Shown here: positions 1 to 8,994 of the stretch, one piece after another
Layout of the letters: each line of letters opens with the position of its first letter
Numbering within the stretch: position 1 is the stretch's first letter
Assembly (NCBI GenBank): GCA_947441115.1
Contig: CANESS010000010.1
Location: 1-32,031, forward strand
Origin: Saprospirales bacterium
Lineage (GTDB): Bacteria > Bacteroidota > Bacteroidia > Chitinophagales > JADJOU01
Reading direction: 5' to 3'
DNA: 32,031 bases
Notes under the pieces: generated by a model
Database searches by the model: none
The model's input: the letters and a program-made list of their open reading frames with translations, nothing else
Told to the model about the DNA's origin: nothing
Made by a program: the position numbers and the translations under genes

Positions 1-1
1 A

Positions 2-94
2 ACTCTCCTGGAAGCGGAGGGAATACATATAAAAGAGGACAAAATTATTCAATTTAAGGAACTATTTTGGGACCCAGTGATCGAATTAATCTAG
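2..94 (+). CDS. 3' end of a clipped upstream gene (unknown product)
   Basis: From the window edge, the second frame reads 30 residues without a stop and ends at TAG 92-94. The peptide is rich in Glu, Lys and Ile and ends KELFWDPVIELI, which looks like a real soluble protein tail. A competing frame reads a Gly-rich 18-residue tail to TAA 55-57, which could also be a C-terminus. The fragment is too short to assign a family. Its position just before a Wzz-like gene suggests a polysaccharide-locus gene, but that is inference from context only. Confidence 0.35.
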   Translation, partial: TLLEAEGIHIKEDKIIQFKELFWDPVIELI

Positions 95-133
95 TTCACT
101 TATCATTTTAGCACATTCAAAATAATATTCCTC

Positions 134-141
134 TATATTCG
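134..141 (+). promoter_or_regulatory. Candidate -7 promoter element for the wzz-like gene
   Basis: TATATTCG differs at one base from the Bacteroidota -7 consensus TAnnTTTG and lies about 35 nt before the ATG at 177. No convincing -33 element is visible. The leader that follows is A-rich and has no Shine-Dalgarno sequence. Confidence 0.3.
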
Positions 142-176
142 TTTTCATTTCATTCTAATAAAAAATACCAAAAAAA

Positions 177-1031
177 ATGGATCAACCTAATTTAAGGCCT
201 CTTCATGATTACCAGCTGATAGATTTAGTCAGAATATGGAGCCAATATAAAAAGCAAATATTTTTCTTTACCCTAGCTTGTGGTCTATTATCCATTATCG
301 TTTCTTTGATTTTGCCAGAATACTTTAAATCTAGAACCATACTCTACCCTATCAGTATGACTATGGCAGATAGGAATATGATATTTGGTCAGCAGCAAGG
401 CCAAGCGGAGTTTTCTTATTTTGGGAATAAATATGATGCCAGCAGAATATTACAGGTAGCGAATTCATCAGAGGTCATAGACTATATTATAAATAAATAC
501 GATCTCAAAACGCATTATAAATACAAAGCTGATGAAAAATACCTCTTCACGAAGGTCAAAGAGGAATTTCTAGACAACTACCATGCGCTCAAAAATGATA
601 AAGATGCTATAGAAATAACGCTTTTGGATACTGATAAGGAAAAGTGCGCTCAAATGGTAAACGATATCGCTACTAAGATTGATGAAATAGCGACCAAACC
701 AGTTACAGAAGGTAAAACTAAAATTATCAAAATGTTAGAAGTGGAGCTTAAAAATAAAAATAACGAACTCTCCTCAGCTTCTAGTCCTGCTAATAAAGAC
801 AATCTAACCTCTGAGATTAAGCAGCTCAGTGAAGCACTGACGCAATACAAAGTATCTAATAATGATAAATTTTCGTCGATTACTATCCTAGAAAAAGCAG
901 CCGCCTCAGAGAAAAAAACAAAACCAGTGCGCTGGCTCATTGTGGCCTTGTCTATTTTGGGAGGTTTTTTCTTTTCACTCCTCACTGCAGTAGTTGTTAA
1001 TCAAATATCTTATATTCGAAAATCACTATAA
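177..1031 (+). CDS. Wzz-like polysaccharide chain-length determinant protein
   Basis: This inner-membrane protein has the layout of Wzz/polysaccharide co-polymerases, which set the length of O-antigen or capsule chains made by a Wzy polymerase. A short N-terminal cytoplasmic part is followed by a transmembrane helix at about residues 28-46, a long periplasmic region, a Lys/Glu-rich coiled-coil part (about 170-225) and a second helix at about 253-273 that starts just after a KPVRW motif. At 284 residues it has no C-terminal tyrosine-kinase domain, so it is the stand-alone type. The next gene, three bases downstream, is the expected partner: a Wzy/WaaL-type protein. The ATG at 177 follows an A-rich leader. 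The family call is firm; the polymer it controls cannot be told from this sequence. Confidence 0.8.
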   Translation: MDQPNLRPLHDYQLIDLVRIWSQYKKQIFFFTLACGLLSIIVSLILPEYFKSRTILYPISMTMADRNMIFGQQQGQAEFSYFGNKYDASRILQVANSSEVIDYIINKYDLKTHYKYKADEKYLFTKVKEEFLDNYHALKNDKDAIEITLLDTDKEKCAQMVNDIATKIDEIATKPVTEGKTKIIKMLEVELKNKNNELSSASSPANKDNLTSEIKQLSEALTQYKVSNNDKFSSITILEKAAASEKKTKPVRWLIVALSILGGFFFSLLTAVVVNQISYIRKSL

Positions 1032-1034
1032 GCA

Positions 1035-2498
1035 TTGAATAGCCTTGTGCAGAGCATAAAAACGATCCATGAGCGAGCTATATTATATGGTTTGTTCTTA
1101 TTTTTCATTCCATTTTTATTAGGAGGTATTTATCTAGAAAAATTTTGGATAGGAGTCATTCCATTTGCGATATTGTTTATATTTATTATTTTTTATCATG
1201 TCCGATTTTTGTATTGGACACTTATATTTAGCATTGCATGCTCAGTTACCTTCGATTTTAACAAACGATTGTCTACTGATTTTCCTACAGAATTCATTAG
1301 TATAGGACTAACCGCAATTTTCTGGATATTGTGGCTGGTCTACAGACCTAAACAACTTAATTTCTTATGGAATCATAAACTCACCTGGGGATTAGTCATA
1401 CTATGGATTTGGTCGGTTATCGCATCCCTACAGGCCGTTTATTTTGTCATATCCTTAAAGTATATACTGGCTAAAATATGGTATATTACTTCGTTTTTTA
1501 TTTTGACATTCTATATGGTTAGGGAATTTAGAGACATCAAAAAATTATTTTGGATGCTTTACATTCCTATTATTCTCACTGCCATTTATAGTTTTGTGAG
1601 AACGGTGCTTGGAAATTTTAGCTTTGAATTTACCAACCAATATTCTCTGCCCTTTTATGATAATCATGTCATCTATGCTACTACGATGACCTTGATCTTG
1701 CCACTCGTCTATATTGCTAGAAGATGGTATGCCAAAGGCTCTTTACCGCGGGTGCTGCTCAGTGTCTCTATTCCCTTCCTGCTCGTAGCGATTTACTTTT
1801 CCTACACCAGAGCCTGTTATCTCGCCATTGTAGGCGGCTTAGTCTTGGTATTTCTATTAAAAATTAAGAAATTAGTGCTAGGTTATATCCTAGCCGTCAT
1901 GGTCATCATCAGCGTTTTATTCGTTTTTTCTTATGATTATTTTTATCTAAGACTAGCTCCTGACTATAATACTACAGTGATGCACGATGAGTTTAAAGAC
2001 CATTTGATCTCCACATTTTATGGCAAAGATGCCTCTAGTATGGAGCGGCTCAATATGTGGATCAGTGTATTTAGAATGTATCAAGAACGTCCTGTAGTAG
2101 GTTATGGCCCCAATAATTTCCCTAGTACCTACAAACCATACTCGGTGATGTACTTTAAAACATGGGTAAGCGATAATCCCTTACAATTGTCCTGTCATAA
2201 CTATTTCTGGCTACTATTGGCTGAGCAGGGACTTGTAGGTCTCGCATTATTTGTCATTTTCATCGGTCTGGTGCTCTATTATATTCAGAAGGTTTATAAT
2301 TTTTCTTCCTCACCTTACATTCGTTCCTTTATGATAGCTCTCACAGCTATTGTAGGTATTTTTATAGTCATATTATTTTTTAATGATTTGATAGAAACGA
2401 GTAAAAACGGGTCTTTATTTTTCATCTTTCTTGCACTTCTTGTCAGATTACAATCTCTATCAAAAGAAAATGAACCCGAACCCAACCTGTTTTTTTGA
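1035..2498 (+). CDS. O-antigen ligase / Wzy-type polymerase family membrane protein
   Basis: A polytopic membrane protein of 487 residues with about ten or more hydrophobic segments. It has the family's signature order: a YTRACYLA segment near residue 255, then RLNMW...ERPVVGYGPNNF (about 338-365), and CHNYFWLLLAEQGLVG (about 386-402), the conserved HN...L.E.G.vG of the Wzy_C domain. Members either polymerise repeat units or join the finished chain to lipid A core or another acceptor on the periplasmic side; sequence alone does not separate the two. No in-frame ATG occurs near the 5' end. The start is TTG at 1035, three bases after the wzz-like stop, or GTG at 1047. Close spacing to the wzz-like gene points to one transcript. 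The 3' end overlaps the next gene by 29 bases. Confidence 0.8.
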   Translation: MNSLVQSIKTIHERAILYGLFLFFIPFLLGGIYLEKFWIGVIPFAILFIFIIFYHVRFLYWTLIFSIACSVTFDFNKRLSTDFPTEFISIGLTAIFWILWLVYRPKQLNFLWNHKLTWGLVILWIWSVIASLQAVYFVISLKYILAKIWYITSFFILTFYMVREFRDIKKLFWMLYIPIILTAIYSFVRTVLGNFSFEFTNQYSLPFYDNHVIYATTMTLILPLVYIARRWYAKGSLPRVLLSVSIPFLLVAIYFSYTRACYLAIVGGLVLVFLLKIKKLVLGYILAVMVIISVLFVFSYDYFYLRLAPDYNTTVMHDEFKDHLISTFYGKDASSMERLNMWISVFRMYQERPVVGYGPNNFPSTYKPYSVMYFKTWVSDNPLQLSCHNYFWLLLAEQGLVGLALFVIFIGLVLYYIQKVYNFSSSPYIRSFMIALTAIVGIFIVILFFNDLIETSKNGSLFFIFLALLVRLQSLSKENEPEPNLFF

Positions 2499-3195
2499 AT
2501 CAATTCTTTACCGGAATTCGGAGTTCCCTCTTCTGAGACTTCACTTTCAGCGCATTTCAGAACTAGCGGATCATTTAAAGCTAAATTTAGATTTTGACAT
2601 CGATAGTTTGAAATCAAGATTAGAAGCAGCTTTATATCAAAAAGAAGAGGAACAGAAGCTACGATTACAATTCGAAATTAGAGAATCAACTCTAGCAATA
2701 GATATAATTGAAACTAAACCTACACACCCATTCCACTTTAATATTTATCCATCGATAGCATTGGTTACCTATACAGACTATACCAAGCCTATAGATAAAT
2801 TAGGTCAATGGAAACAATACAATAAGGCACTTTATGAAGACTCCATATCTTTTGCGCAGCAATTTTCCGCCTCTCAATCCATCATCTTAAATAAACACAG
2901 AGAAATAGTTGAAACTTCGCTCTCAAATTTTTTTTATATCATAAAAGGTAAGCTCTTCACCCCTCCGCTAAGTTCAGGTGCTGTCAATGGTGTTTTTAGA
3001 AGATTTCTTATCCAAAATATAGCTATAGAAGAAAAGACCTTGTGTTTAAATGAATTGAATCATATAGAGGCTTGCTTTATATCTAGTGCTATTCGCGGTA
3101 TAGTGCCTGTTTATAGTATAGATGGGAGGAGGTATTCTATCGAGGAGATTGAACAACTAAGGGCTCAAACAAATAAAGCACTATCTCACACATAA
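2470..3195 (+). CDS. Aminotransferase class IV (PabC-like fold-type IV PLP enzyme)
   Basis: A protein of 241 residues from the ATG at 2470, resembling 4-amino-4-deoxychorismate lyase (PabC) and branched-chain aminotransferase relatives. The visible pattern is an N-terminal FFESI...LLRLHFQRI segment, a likely PLP lysine in QYNKALYED, and the strongest motif, VETSLSNFFYIIKGKLFTPPL followed by GAVNGVFRR, which matches the family's E.s.sN...v..g.l.TP.l..g...G..R. PabC releases 4-aminobenzoate for folate synthesis; that substrate is only a guess here. An in-frame ATG exists at 2431, but 2470 gives the family's usual N-terminus. Even so, the gene overlaps the polymerase/ligase gene by 29 bases. An aminotransferase for a sugar or amino acid is possible, but those in sugar loci are usually of a different fold. 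Confidence 0.72.
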   Translation: MNPNPTCFFESILYRNSEFPLLRLHFQRISELADHLKLNLDFDIDSLKSRLEAALYQKEEEQKLRLQFEIRESTLAIDIIETKPTHPFHFNIYPSIALVTYTDYTKPIDKLGQWKQYNKALYEDSISFAQQFSASQSIILNKHREIVETSLSNFFYIIKGKLFTPPLSSGAVNGVFRRFLIQNIAIEEKTLCLNELNHIEACFISSAIRGIVPVYSIDGRRYSIEEIEQLRAQTNKALSHT

Positions 3196-3236
3196 TCAAG
3201 GACTTGCATTATAATGACGAAATAAATTTTTTCCTG

Positions 3237-3244
3237 TATATTTG
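3237..3244 (+). promoter_or_regulatory. Promoter -7 element (TAnnTTTG) for ppiD-like gene
   Basis: TATATTTG is an exact match to the Bacteroidota consensus TAnnTTTG. It predicts a transcript start near 3250 and a leader of about 90 nt before the ATG at 3343. The surrounding TCCTG...GCTC is shared with the gcvP promoter at 26584. No -33 element stands at the usual spacing. Confidence 0.6.
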
Positions 3245-3342
3245 CTCTCCTATTGAAATATCAGGACTCTGTAGTCAACTATTTCCACTAAAGGTCTGAT
3301 TTCCTGTAAAATAAAAATAACAAAAGAAAAAAGTATAATAAA

Positions 3343-5451
3343 ATGAAAATTATTTCCACCATTCAAAAAAGAGCTTACATCATCTTCGGGGTTATTGGCT
3401 TCTGTATAATAGCCTTCTTATATCAGGACATCAGTCCTAACCTCAGCAATATGGCCGCTAGAGATAATTATATAGGTAAGATAAACGGAGAGACTTTAGA
3501 ATATGATGATTATAGAAAAGAGTACGACAAGAGAGAAACTGAGATGAAAGCACAAAAAGGTGGCCAAGCCTTGACGGAAGAAGAATCTAACCAACTAAGA
3601 GATCAGATATTCTCGCAGTTTATCAAGAAAAACACAATAACAAAAATGTTATCTGATTTAGGTATAACGATTTCTGACAAGGAAATTATAGAAATAACTA
3701 GAGGTCAAAATATAGACCCAGCATTTATGCAGATACCAGCTTTTAAAAATCAAATGGGACAGTTTGACCCTATGGCTTTAGAGAATTTTCTCAAGACGAT
3801 TAATCAAGACGAACCAGGCACTCCTCCGGGTACCAGACTAAGACAGTGGAATGCTTTTGCGGAAGAAATCCTTGAGAATAGAAAAGTAAATAAATTTAAT
3901 CAAATAGTAGAAAATGCGCTCTATGTACCCAAGTGGCAAAGCGATTATGACATTAAGCTATTCGGCACGAGTACTGACATAAAATATGTGGCAGTGCCAT
4001 ACAGTACTATAGATGTAGAAAAAATAAAATGTGAAAAAAGTGAGCTTGAAGAATACTTTGATAAGAATAAGTATAAATTTACAGCACTGGTTCCTACCGT
4101 GCAGGTAGCTGTAGCTTCCTTTGATCTCAAGCCATCCCTTAATGACTCAGCGCAGATTTTCACCAAAATTAATGCGCGAATAGAGGAAATGAGGACAGCT
4201 ACAAACGACACCTCATTTTTCAGAGCCTATGGTGATAATGGTGGATATAATACTAATTTCTACTCTGCTGATCAGCTAGGAGATAACCCACGTATTTCTG
4301 AAATGTTTGCTGCAGCGCCACGTGCTATAGTAGGTCCTTATATTGACAAGGATAATGTAAAAGCATTTAAAGTGCTCAGTAAGAAAAATATAGCGGACTC
4401 TGTACTAGTAAAAACTATCACTATATCATTTCAAGATGTCAAAACACAAGAGGCTCAAATGCAGCGATATAAACTCATAGACAGTATATTTAAAATGGTA
4501 GATACATTAAATATGGATTTCGATCAAATAGCAGCAAAATACTCTGCGGATAGAGGTCAAAGTCCTCCTACAGTATTGGCTAGAGCGGATAAAAGTCTCA
4601 ACCCAGAGATATTTTGGCACGGAGCTACCACCAGACATTTCAAAACCATAGCAGAAAAAGAAGGTGCAATTAAAATAGTCAAGGTTATAAATTTCCCTGC
4701 AAGAATACCTGCAGTGCAGATAGGTGAAATATCCATGCCATATGTTCCTTCTAATGAAACTCAGCAGGCTATATTGAGCAAAGCTATGCAGTTTATCCAG
4801 AAATGCACGAACGCCAAGCAAATTGAAAAAGTAGCGAAAAATAACCCTGATGTGAAATTCAAAACGACCTATGTAAATAAAGAAACTAAAACCCTAGAAG
4901 GAACCGAAGGTAATCCTAAAGAAGCTATTCGATGGGCATTTAATTCTAAGAGTGGTGAGGTATCGAGCATGATTCAAATAGGTAATAATTATGTCTACTG
5001 TGGAAATCTAGGATCTAGATCTAGAGAAGACATCAAGCTAGAAGATATTGAAGCAGAAATAACTCCTATGGTGCGAAATGAGAAAGCATTTAAAATGATA
5101 GCCGCCAAAATGAGTGGTAAAACTCTAGAGGAGATTGCTGCTAAAAACAAAGTCTCTGTAGATACCTCTATGAATTTTAGTTATGGCAAGTCTGCACTAG
5201 GTGCTATGCCCGAGCCGGCTGTAGTAACGGTAGCATCTGGTCTGAAGGCAAACCAACTATCAAAACCTATCAAAGGAACTGGGGCTGTGTTTTGCATCAT
5301 GACTACGAAGGTCAATCCTTCCAGCATGGGACCAGCAGAAGAACTACAAACCAAGACTCAACTAAACCAAGGATTTAAAGAAGTAAGAGGACTATTTGAA
5401 GCCATTCTCAATAGGTTCCACATGGATGACAATAGAATCAACGTATTCTAA
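3343..5451 (+). CDS. PpiD/SurA-type periplasmic peptidyl-prolyl isomerase-like folding factor
   Basis: A protein of 702 residues anchored by one N-terminal transmembrane helix (about residues 10-27), with the rest in the periplasm. The first 200 residues form a SurA_N-like chaperone region: GKINGETLEYDDYRKEYDKR, then a helix-rich stretch with LTEEESNQLRDQIFSQFIKK, as in PpiD. Residues 355-455 sit where the parvulin rotamase domain lies. They keep the helix-and-sheet pattern and the AAKYSADRGQS segment but lack the usual GGdLGwf motif, so catalytic activity is doubtful. The rest is typical of long Bacteroidota PpiD homologues, which help newly exported envelope proteins fold. The gene stands alone between its own promoter at 3237 and the terminator at 5470. 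Confidence 0.8.
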   Translation: MKIISTIQKRAYIIFGVIGFCIIAFLYQDISPNLSNMAARDNYIGKINGETLEYDDYRKEYDKRETEMKAQKGGQALTEEESNQLRDQIFSQFIKKNTITKMLSDLGITISDKEIIEITRGQNIDPAFMQIPAFKNQMGQFDPMALENFLKTINQDEPGTPPGTRLRQWNAFAEEILENRKVNKFNQIVENALYVPKWQSDYDIKLFGTSTDIKYVAVPYSTIDVEKIKCEKSELEEYFDKNKYKFTALVPTVQVAVASFDLKPSLNDSAQIFTKINARIEEMRTATNDTSFFRAYGDNGGYNTNFYSADQLGDNPRISEMFAAAPRAIVGPYIDKDNVKAFKVLSKKNIADSVLVKTITISFQDVKTQEAQMQRYKLIDSIFKMVDTLNMDFDQIAAKYSADRGQSPPTVLARADKSLNPEIFWHGATTRHFKTIAEKEGAIKIVKVINFPARIPAVQIGEISMPYVPSNETQQAILSKAMQFIQKCTNAKQIEKVAKNNPDVKFKTTYVNKETKTLEGTEGNPKEAIRWAFNSKSGEVSSMIQIGNNYVYCGNLGSRSREDIKLEDIEAEITPMVRNEKAFKMIAAKMSGKTLEEIAAKNKVSVDTSMNFSYGKSALGAMPEPAVVTVASGLKANQLSKPIKGTGAVFCIMTTKVNPSSMGPAEELQTKTQLNQGFKEVRGLFEAILNRFHMDDNRINVF

Positions 5452-5469
5452 TTTTCTAATAACAGATTT

Positions 5470-5501
5470 AAAAAAGGCTATCCATTGGGTAGCCTTTTTT
5501 T
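5470..5501 (+). terminator. Intrinsic terminator after the ppiD-like gene
   Basis: GGCTATCC and GGGTAGCC form an 8-bp stem (one T-G wobble) around a three-base loop, flanked by an A-run before and seven Ts after. It starts 18 bases after the ppiD-like stop codon. The A-run would also give a U-tail on the minus strand, so it can serve the converging permease gene as well. Confidence 0.85.
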
Positions 5502-5640
5502 ATGAAGAAATGCTTAGTATATTTTTGGGTTAGCTATATTAAGGACAATGGCTAAAATCAGTATAATTTCTATGAAGCAAAGGTTAGCGAAGAGATTGCA
5601 AGGTTATAGGTCAACGTATGAAGTGTGAGTGAATAGCATA

Positions 5641-6864
5641 TTATTTTTGATTTACCGCTATCGAATTCTTAGCTCTCAGAGCAGGGAAAATAGATGCCAA
5701 GGCAGAAACAGTGAAAATAATGCCTAAGATATAGGCTATGTCCGAGCCGTAAATCATCACAGGATAGAACTGCACCACGAAAGTACCTGAACCTGGCATG
5801 CTGACTATGCCGAAAGTGAATTGAACTGCACATATGACTAACCCAAAAATCAAGCCAATAATACCTCCTAGTAGTCCTTGGAAGATACCATAGAACATAT
5901 AGAGAGAGAAAATCTGATTAGACTTAAGACCTAAATAATGAAGCATTCGAATATCTTCCTCTTTCTCTATGATATGCATGGTCAGTGAACCTATAAAATT
6001 GAAGGACAAAATAGCTAATACAAATACCAAAATAAACAAGGTCACTAATTTTTCTATCTGTGATATTTTGTAGAAAGTCTCGTTAAGTTCCCGCTTATTT
6101 TTGACATAAAAACCATCGCCTACTATACCTTTAATATCTTCTTTGGTAGATTTGATAGATGGATTTTTTGTTTTGAGTTCTAATGCGGTGACTTGATTCT
6201 CACTTGCTGATTTTAGATATTGTACGAAAGATAATGGAGCGATGATGTACTTATCATCATAGTCTTGGTATACACTAAATATTCCACCTGGTGTAATGTA
6301 AGACCTATCGAAATTATCTATCATTGAGCCCCCAGCAGATGATGACTTAGGACTAAATATCTCTATTTGCTCGAATTGATTATTCAGATTGACATTCAGT
6401 TTCTGCGCCAATCCCAGCCCTACTATGGCAAAACTATATTCATCATTTTCCAAAACAGTATCACCGGCTATAATATAATCTTTGACTTCATTTGTTTGAA
6501 AATAAGACGCATCTACACCCTTCATTGTGGCTAGAATATCTTTGCCCATATACTTCACATAGACCTTGTCTTCATATACCAAGGATATAGCCGCTATATT
6601 AGGGTGAGCTTTTAATTGCTTATAAAGTTCCTCTGATGGCTCGAATTGTTTATTTTTTTTAGGGCTAACGGTAAGATCGGGCTGAAAACTTTCTTGTAGA
6701 CTCATCGAAAGATTTTCAAAGCCATTGAAGGTAGACAGGATAATGATAAGTGCTCCAGAACCACAAGCCATAGCAAACATGGTAATAAGGCTCAATAAAT
6801 TGATTGCTTGTTTTTTATTTTTAAAAAACAAATATCTAGAAGCTATATAGAGGAGTAATTTCAC
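5641..6864 (-). CDS. LolC/LolE-FtsX-type ABC transporter permease
   Basis: A membrane protein of 407 residues with the four-helix layout of the MacB/FtsX/LolC-E permeases: helix 1 at about 24-47, a large periplasmic domain (about 48-270), then helices at about 273-293, 322-347 and 375-393, ending in the typical FPALRAKNSIAVNQK. The cytoplasmic EKEEDIRMLHYLGLKSNQI loop before helix 3 is the coupling segment known from LolC/E. Such permeases take lipoproteins out of the inner membrane for transfer to the outer membrane. No ATPase gene lies next to it, so the partner must be encoded elsewhere. The start codon ATG at 6864 is 14 bases after the BatA-like stop, so they probably share a transcript. 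Confidence 0.8.
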   Translation of the reverse strand: MKLLLYIASRYLFFKNKKQAINLLSLITMFAMACGSGALIIILSTFNGFENLSMSLQESFQPDLTVSPKKNKQFEPSEELYKQLKAHPNIAAISLVYEDKVYVKYMGKDILATMKGVDASYFQTNEVKDYIIAGDTVLENDEYSFAIVGLGLAQKLNVNLNNQFEQIEIFSPKSSSAGGSMIDNFDRSYITPGGIFSVYQDYDDKYIIAPLSFVQYLKSASENQVTALELKTKNPSIKSTKEDIKGIVGDGFYVKNKRELNETFYKISQIEKLVTLFILVFVLAILSFNFIGSLTMHIIEKEEDIRMLHYLGLKSNQIFSLYMFYGIFQGLLGGIIGLIFGLVICAVQFTFGIVSMPGSGTFVVQFYPVMIYGSDIAYILGIIFTVSALASIFPALRAKNSIAVNQK

Positions 6865-6878
6865 ATGAATAATTTAAA

Positions 6879-8975
6879 CTAGTATTGATTATTAGGTTTG
6901 GTCCATTTGTTGGCTTTATCCCAGAATAAAACGATAACCATTTCTAGTACTAAAAATAAAAGGGCTAATAACACCCAAAGCTTCCACAAATTTATACCTG
7001 TAATGGATTTTAAATTATTTAGATAGCTCGCATTTCCGTTATCTACCTCTAGATTTTTATATCCCAAAGCGTCCTTCAGTTCACCTGCATCTAAAAATTC
7101 CATTCGGCTCTCCCCTCGCTGATGATTGAGGGCTAACTGGTATAAAGTCTTACCTTCCGAATTTTCTACTTTATAAAATCCACTTTCAGTTATAGATTCA
7201 TGAAGTTGACAGTGCAGTTGATTCCCTATTTTACGTTGCGGAGGAATGACTTTGATATTTTTCCCAGTAATGCTATAAACCCGATCTGTGTTCTTCTCAG
7301 ACATAGGAAAGATAAGAGACGAACTAGATCTTAGAAAATAAGAATTTAGTTGAAACCTAGCCGCAGCTGCCCCCATCTTATACATAAGAGGAGCAAATAT
7401 AGAACTGTAGACGAAATCTGACTGCGATGGCGCTATAGACCCAGTAAATAAATAGAGACTACCTTCACCTAGTCGACTATAGCGTAAGAGAAATGGCGCT
7501 CCATTATCATAAGAGATAAGAACCTCCTTCGCGCGCTTAGAATAACCACTCAATCCATAATAAAAGGAAAAACTAGGAAGGTCAGATAGCTTATCTAGCT
7601 GAGAGAATACATCCTTAAGAATAGGGTCCTGCAGGTTAAATTGTTTTATTCGCACCGATTTATGCTCATAGGCCGATATAGGCTGCAGTCCAAGAGTATT
7701 CATCGCAGATTTATAGGAATTAATTGATACCACTGAAGGTAGGAAAATGGCTATATTTTTGTTGCCTTTTAACCATTCATTTATTTTTTCTGCTTGATTT
7801 AGCTGAGCTAATTGATTTAAAATAATAAGGTTCGAATTTTTTACTTCTTCTATGGATAAATCAATATTTTGAAAATTATGAACTTCAAAATTATCATCTG
7901 CCTTTAAAGCATTTACAATAAATTTCTGATCCACATCTCCATTGATCATGGATATATAAGGCTTAGATGCTATATAAAATGAAAAGAAATATTCATTATC
8001 GAAAGAGATGGAAGGGTCTGAAATACTGAGTTTTAAATACTGCCAATCTTTTGAAACTACCTTCATCGTCAAGGTATCAGTTAGGGAAAACTGATTACCC
8101 CATACTATTTCTTTTCTAGTCTTTACGACGTCGTTGAGCATCAAAGTCACTAAAGATTTATCTGTCTTATCGTCTCTAGATTTATGTATCTTATAAATTA
8201 TTTTTATATCTTCATTTAGTTTGATAACTGGCGAAAAAATAAAAGCAGAGTCGATATAAATATTTCGCTTTTCACTGTGTTTGATAGATATGCACGTGAG
8301 CGGAAAATCTTCTATTTGATTGATCTTATCGAATTGATTTTTCTGAAAATCGCTCAGCCAATAGAATACCTTACGATCTGAAGCATTACTTTGTGTTGTT
8401 TTAATTTGTTTTTCCCAGATTTCATTGGCTGTCTTTCGATTAGAGCTAATTTGAATCGAACGAATGGCCTCCTTAGCTTCTGAATATGGCAGCAGCTGCA
8501 ATTGATTCCCAATGAAATCATTCGTTAATACTTGATACATTCCTTGGTTCTCGGTCAATTTTATGATGTCTAACGCTTTCTGCTTGACATCTTCTATAGC
8601 CCTTAGTTGCCCGGCAGGGGCTTCCATACTATAGGAATTATCTATATAAATACTTATTATTGGCTGTCCGCTAACTTGTCCTGGCTGCTTATTATTAAAT
8701 AAAGGCTGCACGAATGCCAGAATAATGAAGAGCATAGCGAACATTCGAGCAGCTAATAACAAACGCTTCTTGAGCTTAGATGTTTTTTGGGTTTCACTCA
8801 GTATAGATCTCAGTAGATTCGTATTAGAGAAGTATTCTTTTTTATACTTTCTAAGATTGAATAAATGCACAATAACTGGAATAACCAGAAGCAGTAAAGC
8901 CCATAAAAAAGAAGGGTGAACCAAATTTATTAGTTTTAAGTTGTGAGTTAGAAGTGTTAAGTTATGGCCATTCAC
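6879..8975 (-). CDS. BatA-like membrane protein with von Willebrand A-type domain
   Basis: The N-terminus carries the BatA (aerotolerance-regulator) signature: VHPSFLWALLLLVIPVIVHLF followed by NLRKYKKEYFSN and a second helix near residues 72-92. A VWA-like domain follows with the metal-site motif DNSYS at about 111-115. A long periplasmic region leads to a C-terminal helix at about 665-690. Such proteins are common in Bacteroidota; their exact role is unsettled. The open frame begins with GTG at 8975. A TTG at 8924, directly before VHPSFLW, would give the N-terminus usual for this family and may be the true start. The gene lies between DUF3467 and the LolC/E-like permease with short gaps, suggesting one operon. 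Confidence 0.8.
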   Translation of the reverse strand: MNGHNLTLLTHNLKLINLVHPSFLWALLLLVIPVIVHLFNLRKYKKEYFSNTNLLRSILSETQKTSKLKKRLLLAARMFAMLFIILAFVQPLFNNKQPGQVSGQPIISIYIDNSYSMEAPAGQLRAIEDVKQKALDIIKLTENQGMYQVLTNDFIGNQLQLLPYSEAKEAIRSIQISSNRKTANEIWEKQIKTTQSNASDRKVFYWLSDFQKNQFDKINQIEDFPLTCISIKHSEKRNIYIDSAFIFSPVIKLNEDIKIIYKIHKSRDDKTDKSLVTLMLNDVVKTRKEIVWGNQFSLTDTLTMKVVSKDWQYLKLSISDPSISFDNEYFFSFYIASKPYISMINGDVDQKFIVNALKADDNFEVHNFQNIDLSIEEVKNSNLIILNQLAQLNQAEKINEWLKGNKNIAIFLPSVVSINSYKSAMNTLGLQPISAYEHKSVRIKQFNLQDPILKDVFSQLDKLSDLPSFSFYYGLSGYSKRAKEVLISYDNGAPFLLRYSRLGEGSLYLFTGSIAPSQSDFVYSSIFAPLMYKMGAAAARFQLNSYFLRSSSSLIFPMSEKNTDRVYSITGKNIKVIPPQRKIGNQLHCQLHESITESGFYKVENSEGKTLYQLALNHQRGESRMEFLDAGELKDALGYKNLEVDNGNASYLNNLKSITGINLWKLWVLLALLFLVLEMVIVLFWDKANKWTKPNNQY

Positions 8976-8994
8976 TTAACATTTAAAATTTAAA

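Noticed and set aside
5548-5628. 26-codon plus-strand frame after the ppiD terminator
   Set aside because: Basic peptide without recognisable motif, in a region with no promoter element; could arise by chance.
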